DNA of 64,000 nucleotides from Chloroflexota bacterium. GTDB lineage: Bacteria; Chloroflexota; Ktedonobacteria; Ktedonobacterales; JADMIN01. The stretch is from NCBI GenBank assembly GCA_021323855.1, contig JAJPKE010000022.1, forward strand, positions 1 to 64,000, read 5' to 3'. Position 1 is the stretch's first letter. Each line of letters opens with the position of its first letter. Under the pieces are notes generated by a model. That model was not told the origin of the DNA. It saw only the letters and a program-made list of their open reading frames with translations, and ran no database searches. A program made the translations under genes and the position numbers. Below are positions 1-8,598 of the stretch, one piece after another.

Positions 1-156
1 GACAAGAAGAACGGCGACAATGTGTTGCAGATGATTCGCGATCTACGCCAGGCGACCGGCACGACGTTTGTGATCGCCACCCATGACCCTAACGTCGCCT
101 CCTCCGCCGACCGCTCGATTCGCATCGTGGACGGCCTGGTCGCCAACGGCGAGTAA
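1..156 (+). CDS. ABC transporter ATP-binding protein, C-terminal end (partial)
   Basis: Frame 1 is open from the window edge to TAA at 154-156, giving the last 51 residues of an ATPase. It contains the H-loop in FVIATHDPNVASSADR followed by the short RIVDGLVANGE ending typical of LolD/MacB/FtsE-type ATPases. It lies 42 bp upstream of an FtsX-like permease on the same strand, so it should be the nucleotide-binding partner that powers that permease at the inner face of the membrane. Walker A and the signature motif lie outside the window. Its substrate cannot be told. Confidence 0.85.
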   Translation, partial: DKKNGDNVLQMIRDLRQATGTTFVIATHDPNVASSADRSIRIVDGLVANGE

Positions 157-198
157 GTCAAAAAGAACTGTTCATCTCCTGAAAGGGAGCTTTACGAT

Positions 199-2940
199 AT
201 GAAACGGCTCGGTTTGTATTGGAGCTATGCGACCCGCTCGCTGGCGCGTGGCGGGCAACGCACGCTGCTGGCGATCTTCTGCGTGGCCGTCGGCGTGATG
301 GCGATTGTCTCGCTGCAACTCGTCGGCAACATGGTCAACACGGCGCTCACCGGCAATGTGCGCGCCAGCAACGGCGGCGATATCTCCATCCGCAGCGACA
401 TCACACCGCTCAACCAACAACAGTTGGCGATATTTGATCATCTCAAGGCCGACGGCACCATCTCAGAGTTCACCACCGTCGCCAACACACAGGTGCGTGC
501 GACCATCGGCGGACAGCCGCAACGCTTCGATCTCTTCGCGGTGGACCCGCAAGTCTTTCCGCTGGCTGGTTCGCCAGTCTTCGAGGACCCCAGCAACGGC
601 TCCATCTCATCGCTCCTGACGGGCAACACGGTCATCGTGACGGATAACCTGCTCTCGCAGCTTGGCCTGCACAAAGGCGACACGCTGGACATCCACTCGC
701 CCAGCGACGGGCGCAGCTTCACCGCGACGATTGGCGGTGTCGTCGCCGCGACTGGCTACTTCAGCAGTCCGCTGATGCTGGTCTCGTTGGATACGTACCG
801 CGCGCTGCCAAGCACGGCGGGGCTGCCGGTGCAATATAACGTGGTCTATGCCAACGTGCCTGGCCACACGGATGCCGCCGAGGATACGGCGAAGAATGCC
901 ATCACCCAGGCGCTACCGCAGACGACAGTTACCACCACCAAAGATGCGCTGAAGCAAAACCAGGACGCCGTGCAGAACCTGCGCTACTTCTTGCAGATCG
1001 TCGGCCTGCTGGCACTCTTGATCGGCGGCGTGGGCATCATGAACACGATGCAGGTGTTGTTGCGCCGGCGGCGGGTTGAGATTGCGATGCTCAAAACATC
1101 GGGCTATCGCCAGGGCGACCTCTTCTCGCTCTTCGGCGTGGAAGCTGGTCTGCTCGGTCTGCTCGGTGGCATCGTCGGCTCGGCGGCGGGCATCGGCGCG
1201 GGGCTGCTGGTGAAGACGATTGTGGAGAACGCAGCGCAGATTCACCTCGATTTCGCGGTGGATACCGGCACAGTGCTGGCAGGCGTCGCCATCGGCTTTT
1301 TCACGGCGCTGATCTTTGGCATCATGCCGATTGTGCAGGCGAGCCAGGTGCGCCCGCAGGCCGTCTTGCGTGAGATGCCGGAGGGTGCGACGGCTGGCAG
1401 CATTCTGCTCTCGATCATCCTGCTGGCGCTGCTCTGCGTGCTGTTCTTCATCATGGCGCTGGTGATTCTCGGCGGCAACGTCGCGCTGGCACTCGGCGTG
1501 GTGATCGGCGGCGGCATTACGCTGGCCATCCTCGGCGCGGTCTTCACGCTGGTGGTCTTCATCATCAGTAAGTTGCCGGTGCCGGAGGGGCTACATTGGG
1601 GCTTCCTGGCGCTGATTGGCGCGGGCCTGATCGTCTCCATCCTGATTACCATCGTCATTCCGGCGCTTGGCCTGCTCTTCGTGGCGCTCAATGTTTTGGG
1701 ATTGATCGTGGTTTTCCTGCCGCGTAGCTGGAAGACGAACGTGATGATGGCGCTGCGCAACATTGGCCGCCAGAAGGTACGCACGGTGACGACGATGGTG
1801 GCGCTCTTCATCGGCGTCTTCTCCATCGGGCTGATCCTGGCGCTGGGCATCGGCATCCGCGACAACATCAACAGCCTGCTCTCGAAGACGACCACCTACA
1901 ACTCGTTCATCCTGGCCAACGCGCCGGATAAGGCAGCGGTGGATGCGCAGTTGAAGCATGTGCAGGTGAAGGGCAAGTTGGTCAATACGCTGGCGCTGGT
2001 CAATCCGGTGTCGGTGGATGGCCAGCCACTGGGGCCGATCATCAAGAATGCGTCGTCGGGCGGCTCCGCGACGGTGCTGAACCGCGATGAGTTGCTCTCC
2101 TATCTCAGCGAGCCTATCGGCTACAATCTGGCGGGCAACAGTGTCCCGGATGTCACGATTGTGAAGGGGCATAACGATTCGGCGTCGGGGCGCAATCTGA
2201 ACGCATCTGACGCGGGCACGAACAACGTGATTATGCCGCTGCGGGCCAGCATCGCGCCGCTCAATCTGAAGCTGGGGTCGCAGATCGTGATGGTGGGCCA
2301 GGACGGCAAGACGACGGTGACGGTGACGGTGGTGGGCTTCTACACCGGCGGCAGCATCTTCGTCTCCGGAATGTATACAGATAATTCGGTGCCGACGACG
2401 CTGGCCGACGGCAAGCCGATGTATGTCTACTCGCTGATTCTGGACCCCAAAACATCCACGCAGACGCTGAATAAGATTCAGGCGGCGGTGCCGGATGTGC
2501 AGGCGATAGACCTAGCGCAGATTTCGCTGCTCATCAACGGGATTCTCAACAACCTCATCATCATGCTGACGGCTATCGCGTCGCTGGCGATGATTGCGGG
2601 CGTCATCATCATTGCGAATGCGGTGGCGCTGGCGATGCTGGAGCGGCGCCGCGAGCTAGGCATCCTGAAATCAGTGGGCCACACCAGTAGCAGCGTGCTG
2701 AGTGAGGTGCTGATGGAGAACGGGACCATCGGCTTTACAGGCGGCCTCCTGGCTATGCTGCTGGTGTCGGTGGCGCTGTTGATCCTGGGTCTCTTCCTGA
2801 AGTCGCTGAACTTTGGCGTGCCAGCGGGTCTGCTGCTGGGCGTGATCTTCGCCACGGCCATCGTCTGTATGATCGTGGCCGGGGTGGTCGCCTGGAATGC
2901 GACGCGCGTGCGCCCGCTGGAGGTGCTGCGCTACGAATAG
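199..2940 (+). CDS. MacB/FtsX-type ABC transporter permease with two FtsX halves
   Basis: A 913-residue membrane protein and likely partner of the ATPase just upstream. Each half has an N-terminal membrane segment (about 22-44 and 535-560), an extracytoplasmic MacB-type periplasmic-core region, and a three-helix FtsX domain (about 260-395 and 790-905). The cytoplasmic loops RRRRVEIAMLKTSGYRQ and LERRRELGILKSVG are characteristic coupling loops of FtsX permeases. Several extra hydrophobic helices lie between the halves (about 405-515). Duplicated FtsX permeases of this kind work with one ATPase in mechanotransmission or lipoprotein/peptide export rather than solute import. The start is ATG with GGGAG about 9 nt upstream. 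The stop TAG is also the first three bases of a family A repeat. Confidence 0.9.
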   Translation: MKRLGLYWSYATRSLARGGQRTLLAIFCVAVGVMAIVSLQLVGNMVNTALTGNVRASNGGDISIRSDITPLNQQQLAIFDHLKADGTISEFTTVANTQVRATIGGQPQRFDLFAVDPQVFPLAGSPVFEDPSNGSISSLLTGNTVIVTDNLLSQLGLHKGDTLDIHSPSDGRSFTATIGGVVAATGYFSSPLMLVSLDTYRALPSTAGLPVQYNVVYANVPGHTDAAEDTAKNAITQALPQTTVTTTKDALKQNQDAVQNLRYFLQIVGLLALLIGGVGIMNTMQVLLRRRRVEIAMLKTSGYRQGDLFSLFGVEAGLLGLLGGIVGSAAGIGAGLLVKTIVENAAQIHLDFAVDTGTVLAGVAIGFFTALIFGIMPIVQASQVRPQAVLREMPEGATAGSILLSIILLALLCVLFFIMALVILGGNVALALGVVIGGGITLAILGAVFTLVVFIISKLPVPEGLHWGFLALIGAGLIVSILITIVIPALGLLFVALNVLGLIVVFLPRSWKTNVMMALRNIGRQKVRTVTTMVALFIGVFSIGLILALGIGIRDNINSLLSKTTTYNSFILANAPDKAAVDAQLKHVQVKGKLVNTLALVNPVSVDGQPLGPIIKNASSGGSATVLNRDELLSYLSEPIGYNLAGNSVPDVTIVKGHNDSASGRNLNASDAGTNNVIMPLRASIAPLNLKLGSQIVMVGQDGKTTVTVTVVGFYTGGSIFVSGMYTDNSVPTTLADGKPMYVYSLILDPKTSTQTLNKIQAAVPDVQAIDLAQISLLINGILNNLIIMLTAIASLAMIAGVIIIANAVALAMLERRRELGILKSVGHTSSSVLSEVLMENGTIGFTGGLLAMLLVSVALLILGLFLKSLNFGVPAGLLLGVIFATAIVCMIVAGVVAWNATRVRPLEVLRYE

Positions 2941-2993
2941 ACCTCACCCCGTCCTGCGGGCACCCCTCTCCCACCAGGAGAGGGGCCGTGAGG
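2938..2993. repeat. Family A intergenic repeat, copy A1
   Basis: The sequence begins TAGACCTCACCCC, continues with CACCCCTCTCCC and GGAGAGGGG, and ends near GTGAGG, so it is largely self-complementary. Its first three bases are the stop codon of the permease. Related copies lie near 6105, 22308, 34298 and 44030. Confidence 0.75.
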
Positions 2994-3005
2994 CGACCAA
3001 TTTCG

Positions 3006-3041
3006 ACGCTGGCATACTGTTTGTGGCGCGCCAGCGTTTTT
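3006..3041 (+). terminator. Rho-independent terminator after the ABC permease
   Basis: ACGCTGGC (3006-3013) pairs with GCCAGCGT (3030-3037), followed by a run of T to 3041. It lies 66 bp downstream of the permease stop, between repeat copies A1 and B1. Confidence 0.6.
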
Positions 3042-3049
3042 GTTACGCA

Positions 3050-3167
3050 TTCGCGGCTCTGAAGAGCCGGCTCACGGGAACCGGACTGAAGTCCTGCGTG
3101 GGGGCCGGCGCGCCTCTGCATTGAGCTTTAGCCCGCGCATGGCGTGCGCCGGCAATTTATTGCCGCG
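3050..3167. repeat. Family B hairpin repeat, copy B1
   Basis: Contains the hairpins GGCTCTGAAGAGCC (3055-3068), GGACTGAAGTCC (3083-3094), a GAGCTTTAGCC-like arm (about 3123-3133) and GGCAATTTATTGCC (3151-3164), with TTCGCGGC at the left end and GCCGCG at the right. The last hairpin contains the stop codon (3157-3159) and the last two codons of the MazG gene read on the minus strand. Confidence 0.8.
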
Positions 3168-4713
3168 TCTCCTCTGCGGTCGCCCTCTTCGCGGCGTCCC
3201 ACCAAGTGAGCCAGTCGTCGAGGGTGAGCGTAGCGAGCGCGCGGCCCTCCTGCTGCGCGCGCTGCTCCATCGCCACAAAGCGGCGGCGGAAGCGTTGGTT
3301 GGCGGCGTGCAGCGCCTCCTCCGGCTGGATATGCAGATGGCGGGCGAGCGTCGCCAGCGCAAAGAGCAGATCGCCTAGCTCGGCGCGGCGCTCGTTGTCA
3401 TCAGCGGCGGCGGCCAGCTCACGCGCCTCTTCGGCCACTTTAGCGAGTGCGCCATCGGTATCGGGCCAGTCGAAGCCGGTCTTTGCCGCCTTGCGCCCCA
3501 GTTCATACGCCTGATAGAGCGCTGGCGCGCTCAGCGGGATGCCGCGCAGCACGCTTTCCAGCGCCACCTCCTCGCCCTTCGCGGCGCGCTCCTCGCGTTT
3601 GATCGCCTCCCAGTTGCGCACCACATGCGCCGCATCCTTCACCTGCACGTCACCAAAGACGTGCGGATGCCGCCGCACCAGCTTCTCGCTAATCGCCTGA
3701 TACACATCGCCGATGTGGAAGAGGTCTTCCTGGTCGGCCACCTCCGCTTGCAAATAGACTTGCAGCAGCAGATCGCCCAACTCCTCCGCCAGCTTCTCCG
3801 CCAGTTCCGGGCTGCCATCCCAGGCGTCCAGCACTTCGGCCACCTCATACGCCTCTTCCAGTACAAACGCGCGTAGCGACTGGTGCGTCTGCTGGCGGTC
3901 CCACGGGCAGCCATCCGGCGCGCGCAGCCGGTGAACGATGTAGCGCAGACCTTCAGGGACGCGCACGGCATCGAGCGGCGGCAATGGCGGCACATACACC
4001 GTCGTCAGGTGGTCGGCATGCTCGCCGCGATCCAACTCTGCTAGCGGCAGCCGCTCAATCACTTCCTCGCCGGGGATGCTGGCCGAACGCACCACCGCCA
4101 CCTGCCAGTCATCGGGATAGAGTTCGCCCAGCGCCAGCTTCACGCCACTTGCCAGCCGCCGGTTATACGCCTGCGCGATCAAGACGGGATGCGTCGGTAG
4201 CAGCGCGCCCATTAGCTCCGGCGCAGGGATGTCGGCAAGCAGCGTCGCGTCCAGCAGTTGCAGATCGCGTTCGAGTGGGTCCAGGTCCAGCGCCGCACAG
4301 ACCGGCTCGATGAAGGAGAGACCGGCAACGATGCGCACAGCTACGCCACGCTCACGCGCACGCAGCCGCAGCACGCGCACGGACTCCTCGGCAATCAGCG
4401 GATGCCCCGGCACGGCGTAGACCAGCGGCTCACCCTCCGGCAGCGCGGCAGCGCGGGCGAAGAGTTGCTCCACCATACGCGGATAGAGTTCGGCGAAGCT
4501 CTCGGCGCTCTCATAGAGCGCATCGAAGGATTCGATGACGAGTGTGGGTTGCTGGCGGCGTAATGCCACAACGGTCGGATGGCGCAGCGTGCGGCAGATC
4601 ACCAGCGACGCCCGCGCAAAGACCGCCTGCGCCTCCAATGTCAGGTCGTCCCAGCGCCCTGGCCCCAACCCCACAACGATAATCTCGTGGGAGATTTCTT
4701 GTCCGCCTGCCAT
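3157..4713 (-). CDS. mazG: MazG-family NTP pyrophosphohydrolase with tetrapyrrole-methylase-like N-terminus (YabN type)
   Basis: A 518-residue two-part protein. Residues 8-240 resemble the SAM-dependent tetrapyrrole methylase fold (IIVVGLGPGRWDDLT, YAVPGHPLIAEESV). Residues 255-510 hold two MazG modules; the first has the metal-binding helices LEEAYEVAEVLDA and EELGDLLLQVYLQAE, the second EEARELA and ELGDLLFAL. MazG hydrolyses NTPs, including damaged or non-canonical ones, to NMP and PPi. This methylase-MazG fusion is known from Bacillus YabN and relatives. AGGAG stands 7 nt before the ATG. The C-terminal ...TRQ-stop is written by family B repeat B1, suggesting the natural end was replaced by the repeat. 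Confidence 0.92.
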   Translation of the reverse strand: MAGGQEISHEIIVVGLGPGRWDDLTLEAQAVFARASLVICRTLRHPTVVALRRQQPTLVIESFDALYESAESFAELYPRMVEQLFARAAALPEGEPLVYAVPGHPLIAEESVRVLRLRARERGVAVRIVAGLSFIEPVCAALDLDPLERDLQLLDATLLADIPAPELMGALLPTHPVLIAQAYNRRLASGVKLALGELYPDDWQVAVVRSASIPGEEVIERLPLAELDRGEHADHLTTVYVPPLPPLDAVRVPEGLRYIVHRLRAPDGCPWDRQQTHQSLRAFVLEEAYEVAEVLDAWDGSPELAEKLAEELGDLLLQVYLQAEVADQEDLFHIGDVYQAISEKLVRRHPHVFGDVQVKDAAHVVRNWEAIKREERAAKGEEVALESVLRGIPLSAPALYQAYELGRKAAKTGFDWPDTDGALAKVAEEARELAAAADDNERRAELGDLLFALATLARHLHIQPEEALHAANQRFRRRFVAMEQRAQQEGRALATLTLDDWLTWWDAAKRATAEETRQ

Positions 4714-4736
4714 GCCTCAACTCCTAGCTGGCTATC

Positions 4737-4851
4737 CCGGCTGTAAACAGCCTGGGCACGATTACCGGACTGAAGTCCCGCGCTCGTGCCATGCGCTCTC
4801 ACGTCTGGCTGCAGCCCGTCCTGTGGCGTGCGCCGGCAATTTATTGCCGCG
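4737..4851. repeat. Family B hairpin repeat, copy B2
   Basis: Hairpins GGCTGTAAACAGCC (4739-4752), GGACTGAAGTCC (4767-4778), GGCTGCAGCC (4807-4816) and GGCAATTTATTGCC (4835-4848), ending GCCGCG. GGGCACG on the left can pair with CGTGCGCC on the right. It fills almost the whole gap between the SurA-like gene and mazG. Confidence 0.8.
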
Positions 4852-4869
4852 ACTGCCCCGTGCGCAGCA

Positions 4870-5865
4870 TTATTGCTGAGAAGCCGCTGTCGCCTGCTCT
4901 GAGGTCGCAGGCAGCGGATACTTCTCGATCTTCGCATGTGAGCGCACAAGAGTAGCTATCCAGGCGCTAAACACGTTGCCCTCGGTCTGTGCATCATTCA
5001 GCGCGGCCAGCGGCGCAGTGGCAACCGCCGTTGTTTCAACCACCGCATACTGCCCGCCGAATTGTCCATCGCCGGCGGGAATCTGAAAGATGCGATATTT
5101 TGCAGGCGCTTTGGGCAGGCGGTTATTGAAGCAGCCCGATGCCGAGGGGGTGACGTTCGCCAACACCACGCTATCGAACTCCGGCAGAAACTGGCCGACA
5201 TACTGCACACCGGCGTCAGCGGCGTTTGTCGTGCCCGCCTGTTGCGAGAGTTTGCTGAAATCCGCGCCATTGTCGAGTTGCTTCACAAGATTTTGCGCGC
5301 CGCTCTTGTTCGCCACCACGATATAGCGCACATGCGCCGTCGGCACTTTGAGGACTTTGATGAGCGCCGCCTGATATGCCTGCTGTTCGCTAAAGAGGGC
5401 AAGCGCGCGTGGCAGCGTGGCGAGCGCATGAAAGGCAGCCCAATTAGGGTCGGAGGGGTCTTTCAGCACGCTATTGATGGTACTCTGAAGCTGCTTTTGC
5501 TGCGCCTCGATGTCCTTTTGCGTGACCTTCACGCCGCAAGCATTCGCCTGTTGCCGCGCCAGTTCGAGATTAATGAGGAAGTTGAGGACAGTCGTTTGCG
5601 TCTGCGCCATATTCTGGCGTCCGGTCGGCGTCTGCCACGCCAAAGATGCGCTCCCGGCAGAGGCTTTGATCGAATAGTTCAGCAATTGCTGGTAGTCGTC
5701 CAGCGCGATGCCCTGCCCATTGACGCTCGCCGCCAGCAACGGACCCGATGCGCCGTTCGCGCCACAGCCGGCCAGCGCAAACACCGCCACCAGCGCCACC
5801 AACACGAGCGCCTGCCAGGAACGCCTGGAATTAGTCCCCCGGCGGCGCGAAGTCAACGTCCTCAT
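4870..5865 (-). CDS. SurA/PrsA-like peptidyl-prolyl isomerase lipoprotein
   Basis: A 331-residue predicted lipoprotein. The N-terminus has an Arg-rich stretch, a hydrophobic helix and the lipobox LAGC with the lipid-attachment Cys at residue 34. The middle (about 45-165) is a SurA_N-like helical chaperone region. About 185-300 resembles a parvulin domain (VRYIVVANKSGAQNLVKQL, then GADFSKLSQQ), though it lacks a textbook parvulin active site, so it may act mainly as a chaperone. Such proteins fold exported proteins outside the membrane. The start chosen has GAGGG about 10 nt upstream and gives a proper signal peptide; a longer frame to 6096 has no signal sequence. It is followed by mazG across repeat B2. 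Confidence 0.75.
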   Translation of the reverse strand: MRTLTSRRRGTNSRRSWQALVLVALVAVFALAGCGANGASGPLLAASVNGQGIALDDYQQLLNYSIKASAGSASLAWQTPTGRQNMAQTQTTVLNFLINLELARQQANACGVKVTQKDIEAQQKQLQSTINSVLKDPSDPNWAAFHALATLPRALALFSEQQAYQAALIKVLKVPTAHVRYIVVANKSGAQNLVKQLDNGADFSKLSQQAGTTNAADAGVQYVGQFLPEFDSVVLANVTPSASGCFNNRLPKAPAKYRIFQIPAGDGQFGGQYAVVETTAVATAPLAALNDAQTEGNVFSAWIATLVRSHAKIEKYPLPATSEQATAASQQ

Positions 5866-5890
5866 CAAAATATGTCCCTCTTGTAAATCC

Positions 5891-6001
5891 ATTCGCGGCT
5901 GTGAACAGCCAGCGCACGCCCCGGACCGGCTGAAGCCGGCAGATCGCCGTGCCCGTCCGGCTTTAGCCCATTTCACCGTGCGCCGGCACTTCAGTGCCGC
6001 G
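5891..6001. repeat. Family B hairpin repeat, copy B3
   Basis: Hairpins GGCTGTGAACAGCC (5897-5910), CCGGCTGAAGCCGG (5926-5939), GGCTTTAGCC (5959-5968) and GGCACTTCAGTGCC (5985-5998). The last differs from GGCAATTTATTGCC of other copies on both sides of the stem, so pairing is kept. AGCGCACG and CGTGCGCC pair across the element. Confidence 0.85.
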
Positions 6002-6104
6002 TACAAAACTCTATCTACGTCTGCGCCTACTGGCAGCGCGCCCCATTCTCTCACACTATCTGAACGATAGTAGCAGAAGATGGGTTGCGCCGTCAAACAA
6101 TTTG

Positions 6105-6180
6105 GACCTCACCGGAGACCTCGCCCCCTACCCCCTCTCCAACGAGGAGAGGGGTGGCCGATAAGCTGGGGTGAGGTCTA
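6105..6180. repeat. Family A intergenic repeat, copy A2
   Basis: GACCTCACC (6105-6113) and GGTGAGGTC (6170-6178) form perfect terminal inverted repeats around CCCCCTCTCC / GGAGAGGGG. It lies in the gap upstream of the DnaQ-UvrC fusion, about 100 bp from copy B3. Confidence 0.8.
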
Positions 6181-6315
6181 TTGACGCACTCGAACGCTTG
6201 TGCTATTGTCCCAACCACAGGGCGCATTGGCATACACTGCGCCAGACGCATCCCATCATTCATGTTGAATGCGAGCGCGGAAGAGCGACAGAGCGCGACA
6301 GAGGGCGATAGCGAT

Positions 6316-8487
6316 ATGGCAGGCCGGACGACGAGTAAAGCGCGTACCCAGCGCCCATCCCGCGCGCCAGAGGATGATTTTGCCAGCAACGATGACAGCT
6401 CGCCCGCAGAGGCAACCGATGCGCAGGCGGAAACGAGCGACACCCCTGCTGGCAACGATCTGCTGCGCCGCGCCCATGAGTTGCTGGTGGAGCAGGGCTT
6501 CCCGGCCAGTGCCGCAACACTGGCGCAGCGTGTCTTCGGCAGTGTCGCGCCTGCTGGTATGGCTGCGGGCATCATCTCGCCCTGGGAACGCATGCTCGAG
6601 CAGTTGCTTGGCGCGTCGTCCCTGTTCCTGCGCGATGACGAGGGCAACTGGGGGTTGGCATCCTGGGCCAGCGCGGAACGCTCGCTCGATGACACCGAGT
6701 TCGTCGCGCTGGACGTGGAGACGACCGGCCTCGCTCCCGGACGCCACCGCATCATCGAGGTCGGCGCCGTCATCATCCGCAACGGCGAACTGGTGGCCAA
6801 CTTCTCGAAGCTCATCAACCCTGGCCGCTCGATTCCGCAGTTCATCACCAAATTTACCGGCATCAGCCCGCAACTGGTAGCGCGGTCGGCCAGCGCCGAG
6901 AAAGTCTTGCCGCGCCTGCGCGAGTTCATCGGCGACCGCCCCATCGTCGGCCACAACATCGGCTTCGACCTCAACTTCCTCAACTTCGAGGCCGACCGTT
7001 GCCGCCTCTCGCCAGCTTTCGCGGAGACGGGGATAGATACGATTGTGCTGGCGCGCCGCTATTTGACGGGCATGCGTCGTGCGCGGCTGGATGCGGTGGC
7101 TTCGGCGTTGCACGTGCCCATGCGCAACCGCCATCGCGCGCTGCCGGATGCGCAGATCACGGCGAAGGTGTTCGTGCTGCTGCTGGCCCGCGCCCGCGAG
7201 GAGGGCTGTGAGACGCTAGCAGACCTCTATCGCGTGCTGGATGGCGTCGCGCCGGACCACACACCGCAGCCCACACCACGACTGACGGGCCGCATGTATC
7301 TCAATCCCGCCTGGCGCAAGCAGTTCCCCATCACGCCCGGCGTCTATCTGATGAAGGACGAGACCGGCGAGGTGATCTACGTCGGCAAGGCCAAGTGTCT
7401 GCGCAACCGGCTGGCCTCCTACTACAATCAGCCGCTCGGCTACACCCGCAAGATGGACGGACTGCTTCAGAACGTGCGTGAAATCGAGACGCGCATGCTC
7501 GGCTCCGAATTGGAGGCGCTGCTGGTGGAGTCGCGGCTCATCAAGCAATTGCAGCCGCGCTACAACGTGCAACTGCGCAACTACGAACACTATCCCTTCA
7601 TCAAGGTGGATGTGCAGCACCCGTACCCGCGCTTCTATGCCACGCGCGAGGTCAGCGCAGACGGCGCGCGTTATTTCGGACCGTTCCGTAGCGGGCGTAT
7701 CGTCAACGCCACCATCGAGTTGATACAGAAGGTGTTCCCAATTCGCACCTGCATCCGCAATCTGCCGCCCAGCGCACCTGCCAGCGAACCCTGCCTGCGC
7801 TATCACCTGAAACGCTGTCCCGCGCCCTGCCGTGGCGAACTGGACCCGGCGGCGCAGCAAGAGTATCAGCGGGTGGTGGCGGAGGCATGCGCTTTCCTCG
7901 GCGGCGAGCGCGCGGACCTGCTAGATCGCTTGAAGCAGGAGATGTTCACGGCCTCAGCGCGGCAGGATTTCGAGCGCGCCGCCCGCCTGCGTGATGCGCT
8001 GCGCGACGCCGATCAGGTGTTGCTGGGCCAGCGATTGGTGACGGGCGCTGTCGAGGCGAATAACCTGCTGATCGTCTATCCCTCGGTTGAGCCTGAACAT
8101 GTCGAATTGTTTCTGGTGCGGCATGGACGGCTGGCGGAGCAGCGTCGTGCTGCGCGCACGGCGGAGGCGCTGCTGCCACAGCTACGCGCCATCATCGCGG
8201 AGGCGGCGCAGTTGGGCACGCCGCCAAGCCGGGTCGGACGCGAAGAGGTAGACCAGATCAACATCATCGCGCGCTGGATTCACCATCACAGCGACGACGA
8301 AGAGCGCGCGTTCTTCCGCCTGCCGCATGATCTGCGCAACAGTGACGACATCGCATACTTCGAGCAGCATGTGGTAGAGGCATTGCTGGCGCTGCCCATT
8401 GAGGAACCTGCCAGCGCAGATGAAGAGACCGACGAAGAGATGGAAAACGAGGAAACAATAGACGCCACGCTCGAAAGTCTGTCATGA
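6316..8487 (+). CDS. DnaQ-like DEDD exonuclease fused to a UvrC-type GIY-YIG nuclease
   Basis: A 723-residue fusion. After a charged N-terminus, residues 130-300 form a DEDDh 3'-5' exonuclease (ExoI motif ALDVETTG with D133 and E135, ExoII GHNIGFDLNFL, ExoIII HRALPDA). From about 340 comes a GIY-YIG endonuclease (PGVYLMKD, VIYVGKAKCLRNRL), a UvrC-like cysteine cluster (CLRYHLKRCPAPC) and a UVR motif (about 533-560) that in UvrC binds UvrB. The C-terminal RNase H-like nuclease domain of UvrC is absent, so it can make the 3' incision only, like Cho. Exonuclease-GIY-YIG fusions are known from actinobacteria. The start has GAGGG 10 nt upstream; longer in-frame starts lack a ribosome site. Confidence 0.88.
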   Translation: MAGRTTSKARTQRPSRAPEDDFASNDDSSPAEATDAQAETSDTPAGNDLLRRAHELLVEQGFPASAATLAQRVFGSVAPAGMAAGIISPWERMLEQLLGASSLFLRDDEGNWGLASWASAERSLDDTEFVALDVETTGLAPGRHRIIEVGAVIIRNGELVANFSKLINPGRSIPQFITKFTGISPQLVARSASAEKVLPRLREFIGDRPIVGHNIGFDLNFLNFEADRCRLSPAFAETGIDTIVLARRYLTGMRRARLDAVASALHVPMRNRHRALPDAQITAKVFVLLLARAREEGCETLADLYRVLDGVAPDHTPQPTPRLTGRMYLNPAWRKQFPITPGVYLMKDETGEVIYVGKAKCLRNRLASYYNQPLGYTRKMDGLLQNVREIETRMLGSELEALLVESRLIKQLQPRYNVQLRNYEHYPFIKVDVQHPYPRFYATREVSADGARYFGPFRSGRIVNATIELIQKVFPIRTCIRNLPPSAPASEPCLRYHLKRCPAPCRGELDPAAQQEYQRVVAEACAFLGGERADLLDRLKQEMFTASARQDFERAARLRDALRDADQVLLGQRLVTGAVEANNLLIVYPSVEPEHVELFLVRHGRLAEQRRAARTAEALLPQLRAIIAEAAQLGTPPSRVGREEVDQINIIARWIHHHSDDEERAFFRLPHDLRNSDDIAYFEQHVVEALLALPIEEPASADEETDEEMENEETIDATLESLS

Positions 8488-8528
8488 GCAGATAACGCCC
8501 AATCCGGTTGAACTGCTACCATATCATG

Positions 8529-8576
8529 AGGGCTTCAGCCCGGTTTGCCTTGTGCGCCGGCAATTTATTGCCGCGA
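8529..8576. repeat. Family B hairpin repeat, copy B4 (right half only)
   Basis: Only the right half is present: GGCTTCAGCC (8531-8540), a TGTGCGCC spacer and GGCAATTTATTGCC (8559-8572) then GCG. It lies just after the DnaQ-UvrC fusion, between it and a convergent small gene. Confidence 0.75.
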
Positions 8577-8598
8577 GGACTGTGCGGCAATAAAGCAA

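Noticed and set aside
5062..5886. 274-residue frame opposite the SurA-like gene
   Set aside because: Antisense shadow; the minus-strand gene has a lipobox, a ribosome site and family motifs.
3050..6001. Family B copies as ordinary rho-independent terminators
   Set aside because: They lack T-runs, occur in both orientations relative to genes and share a four-hairpin layout with inverted ends, so a mobile or structural repeat fits better, though they may still stop transcription.
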